From: Chloroflexota bacterium
Lineage (GTDB): Bacteria > Chloroflexota > Anaerolineae > Anaerolineales > Anaerolineaceae
Assembly: GCA_029561345.1 (NCBI GenBank)
Contig: JAKQJC010000043.1
Coordinates: 1 to 64,000 of the forward strand
DNA: 64,000 nucleotides
Reading direction: 5' to 3'
Positions 26,451-35,387 of the stretch are shown one piece after another. Every line of letters starts with the position of its first letter. Position 1 is the stretch's first letter. The position numbers and the translations under genes were made by a program. The notes under the pieces are model-generated. The model did no database searches. It was given only the letters and a program-made list of their open reading frames with translations, and was not told the DNA's origin.

Positions 26451-27323
26451 TCAGGGGGTGCGGGCGCAGCGGAAGCCGAGCTGGTCGCTGAACAGGTAGG
26501 CGGGTTTCTGGCTGCGGTTGGCGGTGCGCAGGCCGCTCCACAGGCTGTTCCAGGCGCCGCCGCGCACGGCCATGATATTGCCCACCGCCGGCCCCGGAGG
26601 ATTGCTGGATGGCGAAACAGCATAATAAAGCGCGTCGTAGCGGTCATTCACCCATTCGGCCACATTTCCGGCCATATCCATGACGCCGTAGAGGCTGGCC
26701 CCGGCCGAAATGCTGCCCACCGGCGCCGTATCTCCCTGGCAGGTTCCGCCGTCGGGGGTGCTGGCGGCATTGGCCAGGCTGCAGCCGGGCAGGGCATCAC
26801 TCCAGGGGTAGGCCTGGGGCGTTGATCCGCGGGCAGCTTTTTCCCATTCAGCCTCGCTGGGCAGGCGCTTGCCATGCCATTCGCAAAAGGTTTTTGCCCG
26901 GCCCCAGTCCACGTAAATGACCGGGTAACTGGCATAATCAGGATTGCCGTAATAATAGGTACGCGAATAGGAATAGAGGTTGTTGGGTTCGGTACACACA
27001 CCTGCGCTCACGCAGCGGGCATAGGCGGCATTGGTCACTTCATATTTGTCGATCCAATAAGCGCTCAAATAGACGGTGTGCAGGGGCAGTTCGGCCTGAT
27101 TGCTGCAGGGGTAGCCGCCGTTATGGTTCGGGTCGCAGCCCATTTGAAAAGTGCCGGCTGGTATCAGCACCATGTCGTCGGGCAGGAAATTGAGCATGAC
27201 CACGGGGATGAAGAGCTGAACATCAGCGGGGGTTTGGGGGGCAGCCCCAACCGGCGCGGCAGCAGCCAGCGGCAGGGTCAGCGCCAGGCAAAAAATAACG
27301 GCAGAGCTCCATTTGCGTTTCAT
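26451..27323 (-). CDS. Secreted formylglycine-generating-enzyme (SUMF1) family protein
   Basis: 290 residues with a signal peptide (residues 1-28, cut after GAA). The mature part is an FGE-sulfatase domain: [82 protein letters not shown] and a final GFRCAR. Catalytic FGEs use a Cys pair in the C-terminal active site; here the final region has RCAR but the first Cys position is not clear, so it may be a non-catalytic family member, as many are. GGAGG lies just before the ATG at 27323. It follows the DnaA-box cluster. Confidence 0.88.
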   Translation of the reverse strand: MKRKWSSAVIFCLALTLPLAAAAPVGAAPQTPADVQLFIPVVMLNFLPDDMVLIPAGTFQMGCDPNHNGGYPCSNQAELPLHTVYLSAYWIDKYEVTNAAYARCVSAGVCTEPNNLYSYSRTYYYGNPDYASYPVIYVDWGRAKTFCEWHGKRLPSEAEWEKAARGSTPQAYPWSDALPGCSLANAASTPDGGTCQGDTAPVGSISAGASLYGVMDMAGNVAEWVNDRYDALYYAVSPSSNPPGPAVGNIMAVRGGAWNSLWSGLRTANRSQKPAYLFSDQLGFRCARTP

Positions 27324-27697
27324 CACGCCTCCATCTGAAAAAAATATCCATCGAAAAGCGAAATAACGGTCTGAGCTGTATTATTGTGGCAAAGGCCGCC
27401 ATCCGCTTTGCCCCCTGACGAGGGCAGGTTGGCAGGATAAAGCCGGTTTCCGGTGTGACCCATGTATCTGCACGCCTGCGCTGCCCAAGGTGCAAAACAC
27501 GGCGCAAGCGCAATGTATTCAGCATTGTCAGGTTGGTTGCGAATTCTCTTTCATTATATCTGAATCGCCGGGCGGGGTGTCATGGAAAAAGCTCACTTTA
27601 AAAATGGGCTTGCCGTTCTGTGATATACTTATCACGAGTGTGCAAAGCTGTTTTGCGCGTTCCCATCTTGGCCTGGCTGTGAAAGGAGTGATCATCC
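27324..27697. other. Intergenic region with promoter of the adenosine-specific kinase gene
   Basis: No gene or RNA recognised in 374 bases between divergent genes. An extended -10 element TGATATACT lies at 27621-27629; transcription would start near 27636, giving a leader of about 60 bases that ends with AAAGGAG before the downstream gene. Confidence 0.45.
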
Positions 27698-28183
27698 ATG
27701 AATCTTGTCAGCGTCAGGGTTGAAAAACCCGAAGCCACCAATTTTATTTTGGGGCAGTCTCATTTTATTAAAACCGTCGAAGATTTGCACGAAGCGCTGG
27801 TGAACGGCGTTCCGGGCATCCGTTTTGGCCTGGCTTTTTGCGAAGCCTCGGGCATGTGCCTGGTGCGCTGGTCGGGCAACGACCCCGCCCTCATTGAGCT
27901 GGCGCAGAAAAACGCGCTGGCCATCGGCGCCGGCCACAGCTTCATCATTTTTCTGGGCGAAAGTTTTTACCCGGTGAATGTGCTCAATGCCATCAAGATG
28001 GTGCCCGAAGTGGCCTGCATCTACTGCGCCACCGCCAATGACGCCGAAGTGATCATCGCCGATAACGGCACCGGCCGCGGCATTCTGGGCGTCATTGAAG
28101 GCGAAAAGCCCAAAGGCATCGAAGACGAAGCGGGCATTGCCTGGCGCAAAGGCTTCCTGCGCCAGATTGGCTATAAACTCTAG
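27698..28183 (+). CDS. Adenosine-specific kinase family protein
   Basis: 161 residues, matching the length and pattern of the small adenosine-specific kinase family (PF04008). Recognisable stretches are NFILGQSHFIKTVEDLHEAL, VPGIRFGLAFCEASG, CLVRWSGND, AIGAGHSFIIFL, NVLNAIKMVPEVACIYCATAN and the glycine-rich GTGRGILGVIEG. It has no classical P-loop. The family was first studied in archaea and its physiological role in bacteria is unclear. AAAGGAG precedes the ATG. Followed by unrelated genes. Confidence 0.88.
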   Translation: MNLVSVRVEKPEATNFILGQSHFIKTVEDLHEALVNGVPGIRFGLAFCEASGMCLVRWSGNDPALIELAQKNALAIGAGHSFIIFLGESFYPVNVLNAIKMVPEVACIYCATANDAEVIIADNGTGRGILGVIEGEKPKGIEDEAGIAWRKGFLRQIGYKL

Positions 28184-28213
28184 GCATTTCCCATTCTTTC
28201 AGGACACAGCCGC

Positions 28214-28687
28214 ATGAATTCAGGCCGGGCGCGCACCCGCTACATCCTCACCCTCATCATCCTGGCAACCCTGCCCTGCTACTGCCTCGGCCTGGGAGTC
28301 TGGGTGCTGGGCCAGGCGGTCATTTCATCGGCCAACGCCACCCCCACCCCCCGCTTGCTGACCCCCAACCTGCCGCCCACGCAAACGCCCCTGCCCAGCG
28401 TCACGCCGTTCCCTTCCTCTGTGCCCACCTACACTCCCACTGTGACCTTCACGCCGACCACCAGCGCCACCCCAAGCCCTTCGCCCACGGTCACCCTGAC
28501 CCTTACCACCACCCTGACCCTCACCGCCACCCCCACACCCACGGTCAGCGCCACGCCAACCGAGTTTGTGCCCACCCATACGGCCACGGCTGAACCTTCA
28601 CTGACACCAACCCCGCTGCCCAGCGAGACCCCCACCCCCCCACCCAGCGAACCGGAAGTCACCGAAACTCCCACCGTTGCCCCCTAG
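28214..28687 (+). CDS. Membrane-anchored Thr/Pro-rich low-complexity protein
   Basis: 157 residues. One hydrophobic segment at residues 10-37 is followed by about 115 residues made almost wholly of Thr, Pro, Ser and Val in TPTPT-like runs. It looks like a cell-surface stalk or linker with no folded domain; such tails are often glycosylated. Its DNA is repetitive (ACC/CCC codons), so length may vary between strains. No family recognised. Confidence 0.6.
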   Translation: MNSGRARTRYILTLIILATLPCYCLGLGVWVLGQAVISSANATPTPRLLTPNLPPTQTPLPSVTPFPSSVPTYTPTVTFTPTTSATPSPSPTVTLTLTTTLTLTATPTPTVSATPTEFVPTHTATAEPSLTPTPLPSETPTPPPSEPEVTETPTVAP

Positions 28688-28721
28688 CTGGGATTATTGA
28701 TCAGGAGAGAAACCTTTTTCT

Positions 28722-29780
28722 ATGATTGACATCGTCCCATTCCTCGAAAAAGTACTGTCTGTTTCAGGCCTCTCTAACCACGAGACCCCGGCGCGCGAAA
28801 TCATCGCCGAAGCCTGGAAACCGCTGTGCGACGAGATGCAGGTCAGCCGTCTGGGCAGCCTGCATGCCCTGCGCCGCGGCAGCGGACCTGAACCCCGCCC
28901 GCGCCTGCTGATGATGGCCCATATGGATGCCATCGGCCTGATGGTCACGGGCATCAAGGACGGCTTTTTGCGCTTCACCCAGGTTGGCGGGGTGGATCCG
29001 CGCATTCTGCCCGGCCAGATGGTCACCGTGCACGGCCGCGAAGACCTGCCCGCCATGGTGGTGCAGCCGCCCGTGCGCCTGCTGCCGCCGGGTTTTGCTG
29101 CCAAGCCCGTCAGCATGGAGCACCTGCTGATTGATACCGGCCTGCTGCCGGCGGATGTGGAACGTTTGGTGCGCGTGGGCGACCTGGTTTCCTTCGCCCA
29201 GCCGCCGGTCCAGCTTGGCAAAAGCGCCCTCTCAGGTCACACCCTCGATAACCGCGCCTCGGTGGCGGCAGTGACGGTGTGCCTGGATGAACTGCAAAAA
29301 CGCAAACACGTCTGGGATGTGTGGGCGGTGGCCTCGGTTTCTGAAGAGGAAACCCTGGGCGGCGCCTTCACCTCGGCCTTCGACCTGCGCCCCGACCTGG
29401 CCATCATCATTGATGTGACCTTTGCCAAGGGCCCCGGCGCCAACGAATTCAACACCTATCCCCTCGGCAAGGGTGTGGCCCTCGGCTGGGGCCCCAATGT
29501 GCATCCCGCCCTGCACAACAGCTTCAAAGACCTGGCCGAAACGCTGGAAATTCCCATTCACATGGATGTGATGCCGCGCATGTCGGGCACCGACGCCATG
29601 GGCGTGCAGGTGACCGCTGAAGGCATTCCCTGCATGGTGCTGGGCATTCCTCTGCGCTATATGCACACCCCCGTCGAAACGGTCAGCATCAAAGATATTC
29701 TCCGCACAGGCCGCCTGATGGCCGAATTTATTACCCGGGCCGAGGCGGATTTTGTGGAAAAAATCACCTGGGACAAATAA
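28722..29780 (+). CDS. M42 family aminopeptidase, divergent copy 1
   Basis: 352 residues, TET/glutamyl-aminopeptidase type. Metal and catalytic residues are in MAHMDAIGLMV (His, Asp near 67-69), LDNRAS (Asp), SEEETLGG (Glu pair), IIDVTF (Asp) and YMHTPVE (His near 318). M42 enzymes form dodecamers that degrade short peptides. This copy is the most divergent of three in tandem: the usual QEEVGLRG is SEEETLGG. A GGAGAG site precedes the start. It is four bases from the next copy. Confidence 0.88.
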   Translation: MIDIVPFLEKVLSVSGLSNHETPAREIIAEAWKPLCDEMQVSRLGSLHALRRGSGPEPRPRLLMMAHMDAIGLMVTGIKDGFLRFTQVGGVDPRILPGQMVTVHGREDLPAMVVQPPVRLLPPGFAAKPVSMEHLLIDTGLLPADVERLVRVGDLVSFAQPPVQLGKSALSGHTLDNRASVAAVTVCLDELQKRKHVWDVWAVASVSEEETLGGAFTSAFDLRPDLAIIIDVTFAKGPGANEFNTYPLGKGVALGWGPNVHPALHNSFKDLAETLEIPIHMDVMPRMSGTDAMGVQVTAEGIPCMVLGIPLRYMHTPVETVSIKDILRTGRLMAEFITRAEADFVEKITWDK

Positions 29781-29783
29781 CCC

Positions 29784-30863
29784 ATGAATACAAACGCCAC
29801 CCCCACCCCTGCGCCGGTTATTGGCGCAGAACAGCTTGAACTGCTTGAAAAATTGTGCAACGCCTGCGCCGTTTCGGGCGATGAAGGCGAAGTTCGCGCC
29901 ATCATCACCGAACAATTGAAGGACGCGGCCGATGAAATGCGCACCGATGCCCTGGGCAACCTGCTGGTGACCAAACGCGGCAAAGGTGAAAACCGTGTGC
30001 GCGTGATGATTGCCGCGCACATGGACGAAGTGGGCTTCATGATCATGGAAGACAACGAAGGCGGCATTTTCCGCTTTGACACGGTTGGCGGCCTCGATGT
30101 GCGCCAGCTGGTGGGCAAGCCCGTGCTGGTCGGCAAGGAACACCTTCCCGGCGTCATCGGCGCCAAACCGATCCACTTCTGCAAGCGCGAAGAGCTGGAA
30201 CAGACCATTCCGCTCGAAACCCTGAAAATTGACGTCGGTCCGGATAACGCCGGCAAGGTGAAAGTGGGCGACCGCGCTACCTTTGCCACACGCTTCACCC
30301 GGATTGGCCCGAGCCTGCGCGCCAAAGCCCTCGACAACCGCTTTGGCGTGGCCACCCTCATTGAGCTGGTGAAACACGCTCCCGATAATGTGGACCTGCT
30401 GGCGGCCTTCACCGTACAGGAAGAAGTGGGCCTGCGCGGTGCGCGTGTCAGCGGTTTTTCCCTCGATCCCGACCTGGCCATTGCCGTCGATTCGACGCCT
30501 GCCAACGACCTGCCCGCCTGGGATGACAGCGAAAACATCAGCTACAACACCCGCCTGGGCTTTGGCCCTGCCATCTACGTGATGGACAGCTCCACCATTG
30601 CCGACCCGCGCCTGGTGAAGTTCCTGGCGGCCACTGCTGAAGCCAACGGCATTCCCTACCAGTTCCGCCAGCCCGGCGGCGGCGGCACCGACGCCGGCGC
30701 CATCCACCGCCAGCGCGCAGGCATTCCCAGCATTTCTGTCTCCGTGCCCGGCCGCTACGCCCATTCGGCGGCTGGCCTGGCCCGCATTGAAGACTGGGAA
30801 AACACCCTGCGCCTGCTGCAGGCCGCGCTCAGCCAGCTTACGCCGGCTGTTTTACAACGTTAA
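29784..30863 (+). CDS. M42 family aminopeptidase, copy 2
   Basis: 359 residues with all expected motifs: AAHMDEVGFMI, KALDNRFGVA, QEEVGLRGA, AVDST, GGGGTDAGAIH and YAHSAAG. A Thr/Pro-rich N-terminal stretch of about 12 residues precedes the peptidase fold. The start is three bases after the stop of copy 1. Probably a self-assembling cytoplasmic aminopeptidase. The three genes may differ in residue preference (Glu/Asp, Lys, Leu types are known in archaea). Confidence 0.92.
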   Translation: MNTNATPTPAPVIGAEQLELLEKLCNACAVSGDEGEVRAIITEQLKDAADEMRTDALGNLLVTKRGKGENRVRVMIAAHMDEVGFMIMEDNEGGIFRFDTVGGLDVRQLVGKPVLVGKEHLPGVIGAKPIHFCKREELEQTIPLETLKIDVGPDNAGKVKVGDRATFATRFTRIGPSLRAKALDNRFGVATLIELVKHAPDNVDLLAAFTVQEEVGLRGARVSGFSLDPDLAIAVDSTPANDLPAWDDSENISYNTRLGFGPAIYVMDSSTIADPRLVKFLAATAEANGIPYQFRQPGGGGTDAGAIHRQRAGIPSISVSVPGRYAHSAAGLARIEDWENTLRLLQAALSQLTPAVLQR

Positions 30864-30892
30864 TTCTCTCGAATCATCTATTGAGGCAACCC

Positions 30893-31888
30893 ATGAAAGA
30901 ACTGATTAAAAAACTGATTGAAACCCCCGGACCTTCAGGCAGCGAACATGTGATTCGCGAAGTGATCCGCAAGGAAGTGGAAGGCCTGGCCGACGAAGTG
31001 CGTGTGGATGCCCTGGGCAACCTGATTGTCCGCAAAGGGACCAAAGCCGAAGGCGGCATGCGCGTGATGATTTCGGCGCATATTGATGAAATCGGCGTGA
31101 TGGTCACCCATGTGGATGAAAACGGCTTTGCCCGCTTCATCGCCATTGGTGGCGTGGCTCCTCACACCTGCCTGGGCGGGCGCGTGTGGTTCATGAACGG
31201 CGCGCGCGGCGTCATCGGCGTGGAAAAAATCGAGAGCATGGATAAAATCCCCGGCCTCGAGAGCTTCTATATCGACACCGGCGCCACCAGCCGCGAAAAC
31301 TGCCCGGTGAAGGTGGGCGATGTGGGCGGTTTTGAACGCCCCATGCTCGACCTGGGCGCCCGCCTGGTGGGCAAATCGATGGATGACCGCGTGGCTGCGG
31401 CGGTGCTGGTGGAAAGCCTGCGCCAGCTTAAGGAAACCCCCAACGAGGTTTATTACGTCTTCTCGGTGCAGGAAGAAGTGGGCCTGCGCGGCGCCACCAC
31501 CGCGGCCTTTGGCGTGGCCCCCGAAGTGGGCTTTGCCGTGGATGTGACCCGCACCGGCGACACCCCCAAGGGCGCCAAGATGGAAGTGAGCCTGGGCAAG
31601 GGCGCAGCCGTCAAAGTGCGCGATTCGAGCTTCATCGCTGACCCGCGCGTGGTCAACTGGATGGTGAACACTGCCGAAGCCAACGGCATTCCCTACCAGA
31701 TGGAAGTGTTGGAACGCGGCGGCACCGATGGCTACGCCATTCAAATTGCCCGCGCCGGCGCTCCGGCGGGCTGCGTTTCCGTGCCCTGCCGCTACATCCA
31801 CTCGCCGTCCGAAATGGTCGATTACCAGGATGTGCTGAATGTGGTCAAGCTGGTCACCGCTCTGGTGGCCAATCCCATCAAACTCTAA
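30893..31888 (+). CDS. M42 family aminopeptidase, copy 3
   Basis: 331 residues. Motifs: SAHIDEIGVMV, SMDDRVAAAV (LDNR replaced by MDDR, Asp kept), QEEVGLRGA, AVDVT, ERGGTDGYAIQ and YIHSPSE. The ATG at 30893 was chosen because GAGG lies seven bases upstream and the usual MKELIKKL N-terminus begins there. Closely spaced after copy 2; one operon. Confidence 0.92.
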   Translation: MKELIKKLIETPGPSGSEHVIREVIRKEVEGLADEVRVDALGNLIVRKGTKAEGGMRVMISAHIDEIGVMVTHVDENGFARFIAIGGVAPHTCLGGRVWFMNGARGVIGVEKIESMDKIPGLESFYIDTGATSRENCPVKVGDVGGFERPMLDLGARLVGKSMDDRVAAAVLVESLRQLKETPNEVYYVFSVQEEVGLRGATTAAFGVAPEVGFAVDVTRTGDTPKGAKMEVSLGKGAAVKVRDSSFIADPRVVNWMVNTAEANGIPYQMEVLERGGTDGYAIQIARAGAPAGCVSVPCRYIHSPSEMVDYQDVLNVVKLVTALVANPIKL

Positions 31889-31946
31889 TCCATTTATTTG
31901 GTTTGCTCCGGCTGGTTTTTTTTCCGGCCGGAGCAAACCCATACCC

Positions 31947-33296
31947 ATGAAATTTTCGCATTTATCCCCTTCATTTTTATACCCCATCCTGAATTTTCCA
32001 GCATCCTTCAGGCGTCTGTTTTGCCTGGGAATGATCCTGGTATTGGCCGCTGTGCTGGGCGCCTGCAGCGGCGGCTCAGGCCAGCCTTCCGCTGGCAGCC
32101 CCACTCATACCGCCTCGTCACTCACACCCACCCTTACCCCAAACGTCGAACCCACCCCGGCCCTCGATGCTGTGCAGAAACTGACCGTCTGGCTGCCGCC
32201 AGAATTTGATCCTGCTGCTGACACCCCGGCAGGACAAATGATCAAGGACCGCCTCGATCATTTTTCTTCCCTGCATCCTGAACTGCAACTCAAGGTGCGT
32301 CTGAAAACCTCGGGCGGCCCCGGCAGCATGCTCGACGCGCTGGCAGCGGCGCGCATTGAAGCCCCGGCTCTGGTGCCCGATCTGCTGCTGTTATCGCGAA
32401 CCGATTTGGAAACCGCCGCCATCAAGGGGCTGGTTTCACCCCTCGACGCCTTGCCCGAAGTGCTGCCCAACAGCACCGATACCTGTACTTATGCCCGCGA
32501 ACTGTCCCTGGTGCAGGGTGTGCCTTTTGGTGTGCCCTTTGCCGGCGATGCGTTGATCATGGCCACCCGCCCGGGCGACCAGCCGCCCGCCCTGGATTGG
32601 AGCACGCTGTTTAAGCAAATCGGCCTGCTCACCTTCCCCGGCGCTGATCCGCGCGCGCTGACTCTGCTGACCCTGTATCTTTCGACGGGGGCCTCCATTG
32701 AGGAAAACCAGCCGCAGTTGAACCTGGACCCGGTGAGCTTTGAAAACATCCTGGCTCTGCTCGATGAGGGCATTCATGCCGGGCGCATCCCGCGTTGGGT
32801 GACCCAATATGATGGTTTCTCATTTGCCTGGCAATCGTACCGCGACCAGCGCGCCAACCACACTGTGGTGTGGAGCCACATCCCCCTCAACGAGCCCACA
32901 GTGGATGCTGTGCTTACACCCATTCTCCCCCTGGATCCGCAAAATACGGTCATCCTGGCTGACGGCTGGGTTTGGGCTCTGACCGCCAGCAAGATCAGCT
33001 CGCAAACAGCTGCTCTGGAACTGGCTCAAATTTTCACTGAAGATGGCGCTCAATCAGGGCTCATTTCCAGCACCGGTTATCTGCCGCTTTATCCAACGGC
33101 CATGGAAGTGGGCGCCAACCCTGAACACCAGGCCCTTTTCAGGCAAATTTGCCTTACCGCTCGCTTGCGCCCGGCCAACGATGTGCTCAGCGGGTTGGGG
33201 CCGGTGATGCGCGATGCCGCTCTGCAGGTGCTGCGCGGCCAGCTCGAGCCTTCGGCTGCCGCCCGCGCCGCTGCCCAACAGCTTAAAGGACCCTGA
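31947..33296 (+). CDS. Extracellular solute-binding lipoprotein (family 1-like)
   Basis: 449 residues. Lipoprotein signal with lipobox VLGAC (Cys40), a Ser/Thr/Pro-rich linker, then a bilobed binding-protein pattern: KLTVWLPPEF, PDLLLLSRTDLETAAIKGLVSPLD, GVPFGVPFAGDALIM, and late LAQIFTEDGAQSGLISSTGYLPL. These features fit carbohydrate-type ABC binding proteins, but no permease or ATPase gene is near; the next gene is a one-helix membrane protein overlapping by one base (TGATG). The ligand is unknown. Confidence 0.75.
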   Translation: MKFSHLSPSFLYPILNFPASFRRLFCLGMILVLAAVLGACSGGSGQPSAGSPTHTASSLTPTLTPNVEPTPALDAVQKLTVWLPPEFDPAADTPAGQMIKDRLDHFSSLHPELQLKVRLKTSGGPGSMLDALAAARIEAPALVPDLLLLSRTDLETAAIKGLVSPLDALPEVLPNSTDTCTYARELSLVQGVPFGVPFAGDALIMATRPGDQPPALDWSTLFKQIGLLTFPGADPRALTLLTLYLSTGASIEENQPQLNLDPVSFENILALLDEGIHAGRIPRWVTQYDGFSFAWQSYRDQRANHTVVWSHIPLNEPTVDAVLTPILPLDPQNTVILADGWVWALTASKISSQTAALELAQIFTEDGAQSGLISSTGYLPLYPTAMEVGANPEHQALFRQICLTARLRPANDVLSGLGPVMRDAALQVLRGQLEPSAAARAAAQQLKGP

Positions 33297-33607
33297 TGCT
33301 TATGAAACCTCAGCCCAAAGAAAAAAAATTCTCTCCCCTGGTTTTGATCGCCTTTGTCATCATCTTGTTTATCAGCAGCCTGGCCTGGAGCAGCCATCCG
33401 GTGCCGCAAAAACAGGCTGAGCCCACCCCCCAGGTGGAGGTGGAACCCAGCCCGACGCTTTCGCCCGCTGAAATGCCCGTGGTCAGCACCGACAACATCA
33501 TCCTTTGGGGCGTTTTGCTGGTGGTGGTGGTGGTGGGCGGAACGCTGGCGGCATTCCGCCAGCCCGCGCCCGCGGGCCGCAAAACTAACGGTGCAAAGAA
33601 ACGATAG
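33296..33607 (+). CDS. Small membrane protein with two hydrophobic segments
   Basis: 103 residues: a basic N-terminus, a membrane segment (about 14-31), a Pro/Glu/Thr-rich external stretch, a second membrane segment (about 67-85) and a basic tail. Start overlaps the solute-binding lipoprotein stop and has AAAGGA six bases upstream, so the two are coupled. No family recognised. The 3' end overlaps the convergent yccF-like gene by 23 bases. Confidence 0.6.
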   Translation: MLMKPQPKEKKFSPLVLIAFVIILFISSLAWSSHPVPQKQAEPTPQVEVEPSPTLSPAEMPVVSTDNIILWGVLLVVVVVGGTLAAFRQPAPAGRKTNGAKKR

Positions 33608-34010
33608 CCGGCACCCGGTCAAACATCCAGAAGCCCACCGGCAGCCCGATGATGGTCAGGCTGATGGCGTAGGCAGCTTCCATCCACAAGGCGCTCAGCC
33701 ACCAGCCGATCAGGACAAAATAGATGGCCCGCAGGACAATATTCACCTGTTCCGGTTCCACTGTGCGTGAGATCAGGCCGTCCTCGCCGCGCCGGGTGAT
33801 CACCACACGGTGAGGGGGATTACGCAGGGCGATCACCTTGGGCAGGGCGTTCATCATCATCACCCCAAAGGGGATGCCAATGATGGTGACCATCAATAAC
33901 CAGGCTACCGCAATCCAGACCTGGCCCAGCCAGATGCCAATAAAACCAAACCAGAGCAGTTGAATCAGGCAGCCGGGGTTCTTTTCAGTTTCAATCGTCA
34001 GATGGCTCAT
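33585..34010 (-). CDS. YccF domain-containing membrane protein
   Basis: 141 residues with two similar YccF modules: [34 protein letters not shown] and, after a linker, [37 protein letters not shown]. The repeated IIG(I/L)P(F/V)G is the family mark. Inner-membrane protein of unknown role. Start at 34010 with GGAGAAAAAA upstream. Confidence 0.85.
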   Translation of the reverse strand: MSHLTIETEKNPGCLIQLLWFGFIGIWLGQVWIAVAWLLMVTIIGIPFGVMMMNALPKVIALRNPPHRVVITRRGEDGLISRTVEPEQVNIVLRAIYFVLIGWWLSALWMEAAYAISLTIIGLPVGFWMFDRVPAIVSLHR

Positions 34011-34146
34011 TTTTTTCTCCGTAACGTTGCAATGGATCCGGGGTTTATTTCTCCGGTGGTCAAAATTTTCTAAAACCTTCCGGTTTTATTTGTTTGACTA
34101 TACAATATACGTAAGTTTTGATGATCCGTTGCAAAAGAGGCTGAAA

Positions 34147-34503
34147 ATGAGCGACCGGCTGGATGAATTCACTGCATACCGCACCCGCATGAATGAGCGC
34201 ATCAATGAAATTGAACACCTGGGAATCAAACGTTTTTTCAACCTGGATACCAGCGCCTATAAGGATGGCGCTCTGGATGCCAAAACCAAGGAACTGCTTG
34301 GCCTGACGGCTTCGATGGTGCTGCGCTGCAATGACTGCATTGATTATCATATCTTGCAGTGCGTGGATGCCGGCTGGAGCGACGCTGAACTTTATGAAGC
34401 TTTTAATGTAGCCCTGATTGTCGGCGGCAGCATTGTCATCCCCCACCTGCGCCATGCCGTCGAAACCCTCGATCTTTACCGCCAGCGCAGCGCGGCGGAA
34501 TAG
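34147..34503 (+). CDS. Carboxymuconolactone decarboxylase / AhpD-like protein
   Basis: 118 residues. The AhpD-like core has DAKTKELLGLTASMVLRCNDCIDYHI with the redox CxxC (C-N-D-C) and the downstream His. These proteins act as alkylhydroperoxidase-like thiol enzymes or as carboxymuconolactone decarboxylases; the CxxC and His favour the peroxidase group. ATG at 34147 follows AGAGG; earlier in-frame codons encode unlike sequence. The next gene starts 10 bases on. Confidence 0.85.
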   Translation: MSDRLDEFTAYRTRMNERINEIEHLGIKRFFNLDTSAYKDGALDAKTKELLGLTASMVLRCNDCIDYHILQCVDAGWSDAELYEAFNVALIVGGSIVIPHLRHAVETLDLYRQRSAAE

Positions 34504-34513
34504 AAGGACAGGC

Positions 34514-35257
34514 ATGCGCGTTCTGATTGGCATTGATGATACCGACAACCCCACCACCGGCGGCAGCGCCATTCTGGCGCGCGAACTGGGTGCCATGCTG
34601 CATGAGACCGGCCTGGCCCGTGTGCAGTCCGTCACCCGCCACCAGCTCTGTCCGTCGCCGGCCATCCACCGCACCACCTCCAATGCGGCGGCCTGCCTGC
34701 TGGTGCATGTGCTGAGCGATTATTATTACGATCTGTGCCCGGTCTGCGAAAAACATATCAAGGAATTCAGCGCCCCCAAGGCCAATGCTGGCCTGTGCGT
34801 GGTGCTGTGGGATATTGTTTCAGACGAGGTGGTGGATTTTGGTCAGAAGGCCAAGCGCCGCCAGGTGCAGCTTGAAGAAGCCCAGGCCCTGGCCGCCGCG
34901 CAAAAAATTGACCTCAAGGCCATCACCGGCAGCGGCAACGGCGTGATCGGCGCGCTGGCGGCGGTGGGCCTGCGCAAGGGCAGCAACGATGGGCGGTTTG
35001 TCTGGCTGCCCGGCCTGCGCGACCTGCCCGTGCACACCTACACGGTGGCCGACCTGTGCCAGCGCATCCACGTGGACGAGGTGCGCTCGCACCGCGGCAC
35101 CCCGCTGAACCCCGACGAAACCGTTTATACCGGCGACTGGCTGCGTCCCATTCTGATTGGGGGCAAGGCGGTGCTGTTTGTGGCCGAAGCGCCTGAAGGC
35201 GCACCCTATCAGTGGGTGTTGCTGGATAAGGCCCTGGTGAAGGAACTGGGGAGCTGA
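34514..35257 (+). CDS. TiaS-like protein (tRNA-Ile2 agmatinylcytidine synthetase N-terminal domain)
   Basis: 247 residues. The opening GIDDTDNPTTGGSAILAREL and the SPAIHRTTSNAAACLLV segment resemble the first domain of archaeal TiaS (GIDDTDS..G and the KTRGNAA region). TiaS modifies C34 of tRNA-Ile2 with agmatine in archaea; bacteria use TilS. This protein lacks the later OB-fold and zinc-ribbon parts of TiaS and has a VCEKH insertion with CPVC. So it is a bacterial short relative whose substrate is unknown. ATG at 34514 is 10 bases after the AhpD-like gene with GGACAGG upstream. Confidence 0.6.
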   Translation: MRVLIGIDDTDNPTTGGSAILARELGAMLHETGLARVQSVTRHQLCPSPAIHRTTSNAAACLLVHVLSDYYYDLCPVCEKHIKEFSAPKANAGLCVVLWDIVSDEVVDFGQKAKRRQVQLEEAQALAAAQKIDLKAITGSGNGVIGALAAVGLRKGSNDGRFVWLPGLRDLPVHTYTVADLCQRIHVDEVRSHRGTPLNPDETVYTGDWLRPILIGGKAVLFVAEAPEGAPYQWVLLDKALVKELGS

Positions 35258-35387
35258 ACTTCCCTGGAAAACGGTCGGGGAGATCAAGGTTTTGTGTGAA
35301 CCATCTTGCCGAGATTTTGTTCTGGTGGCTGCCGGCCAGGTGCTTCTGACGGGGGGCTGTTTAACAGGGGTCTGTTTAATAATGATG

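Noticed and set aside
29232..30764. Minus-strand frame of 510 codons opposite the M42 genes
   Set aside because: Shadow; both M42 genes carry all motifs on the plus strand.
33515..33545. GTGGTGG microsatellite as a phase-variable repeat
   Set aside because: It encodes a Val-rich membrane segment and is too short and imperfect to be called phase variable.
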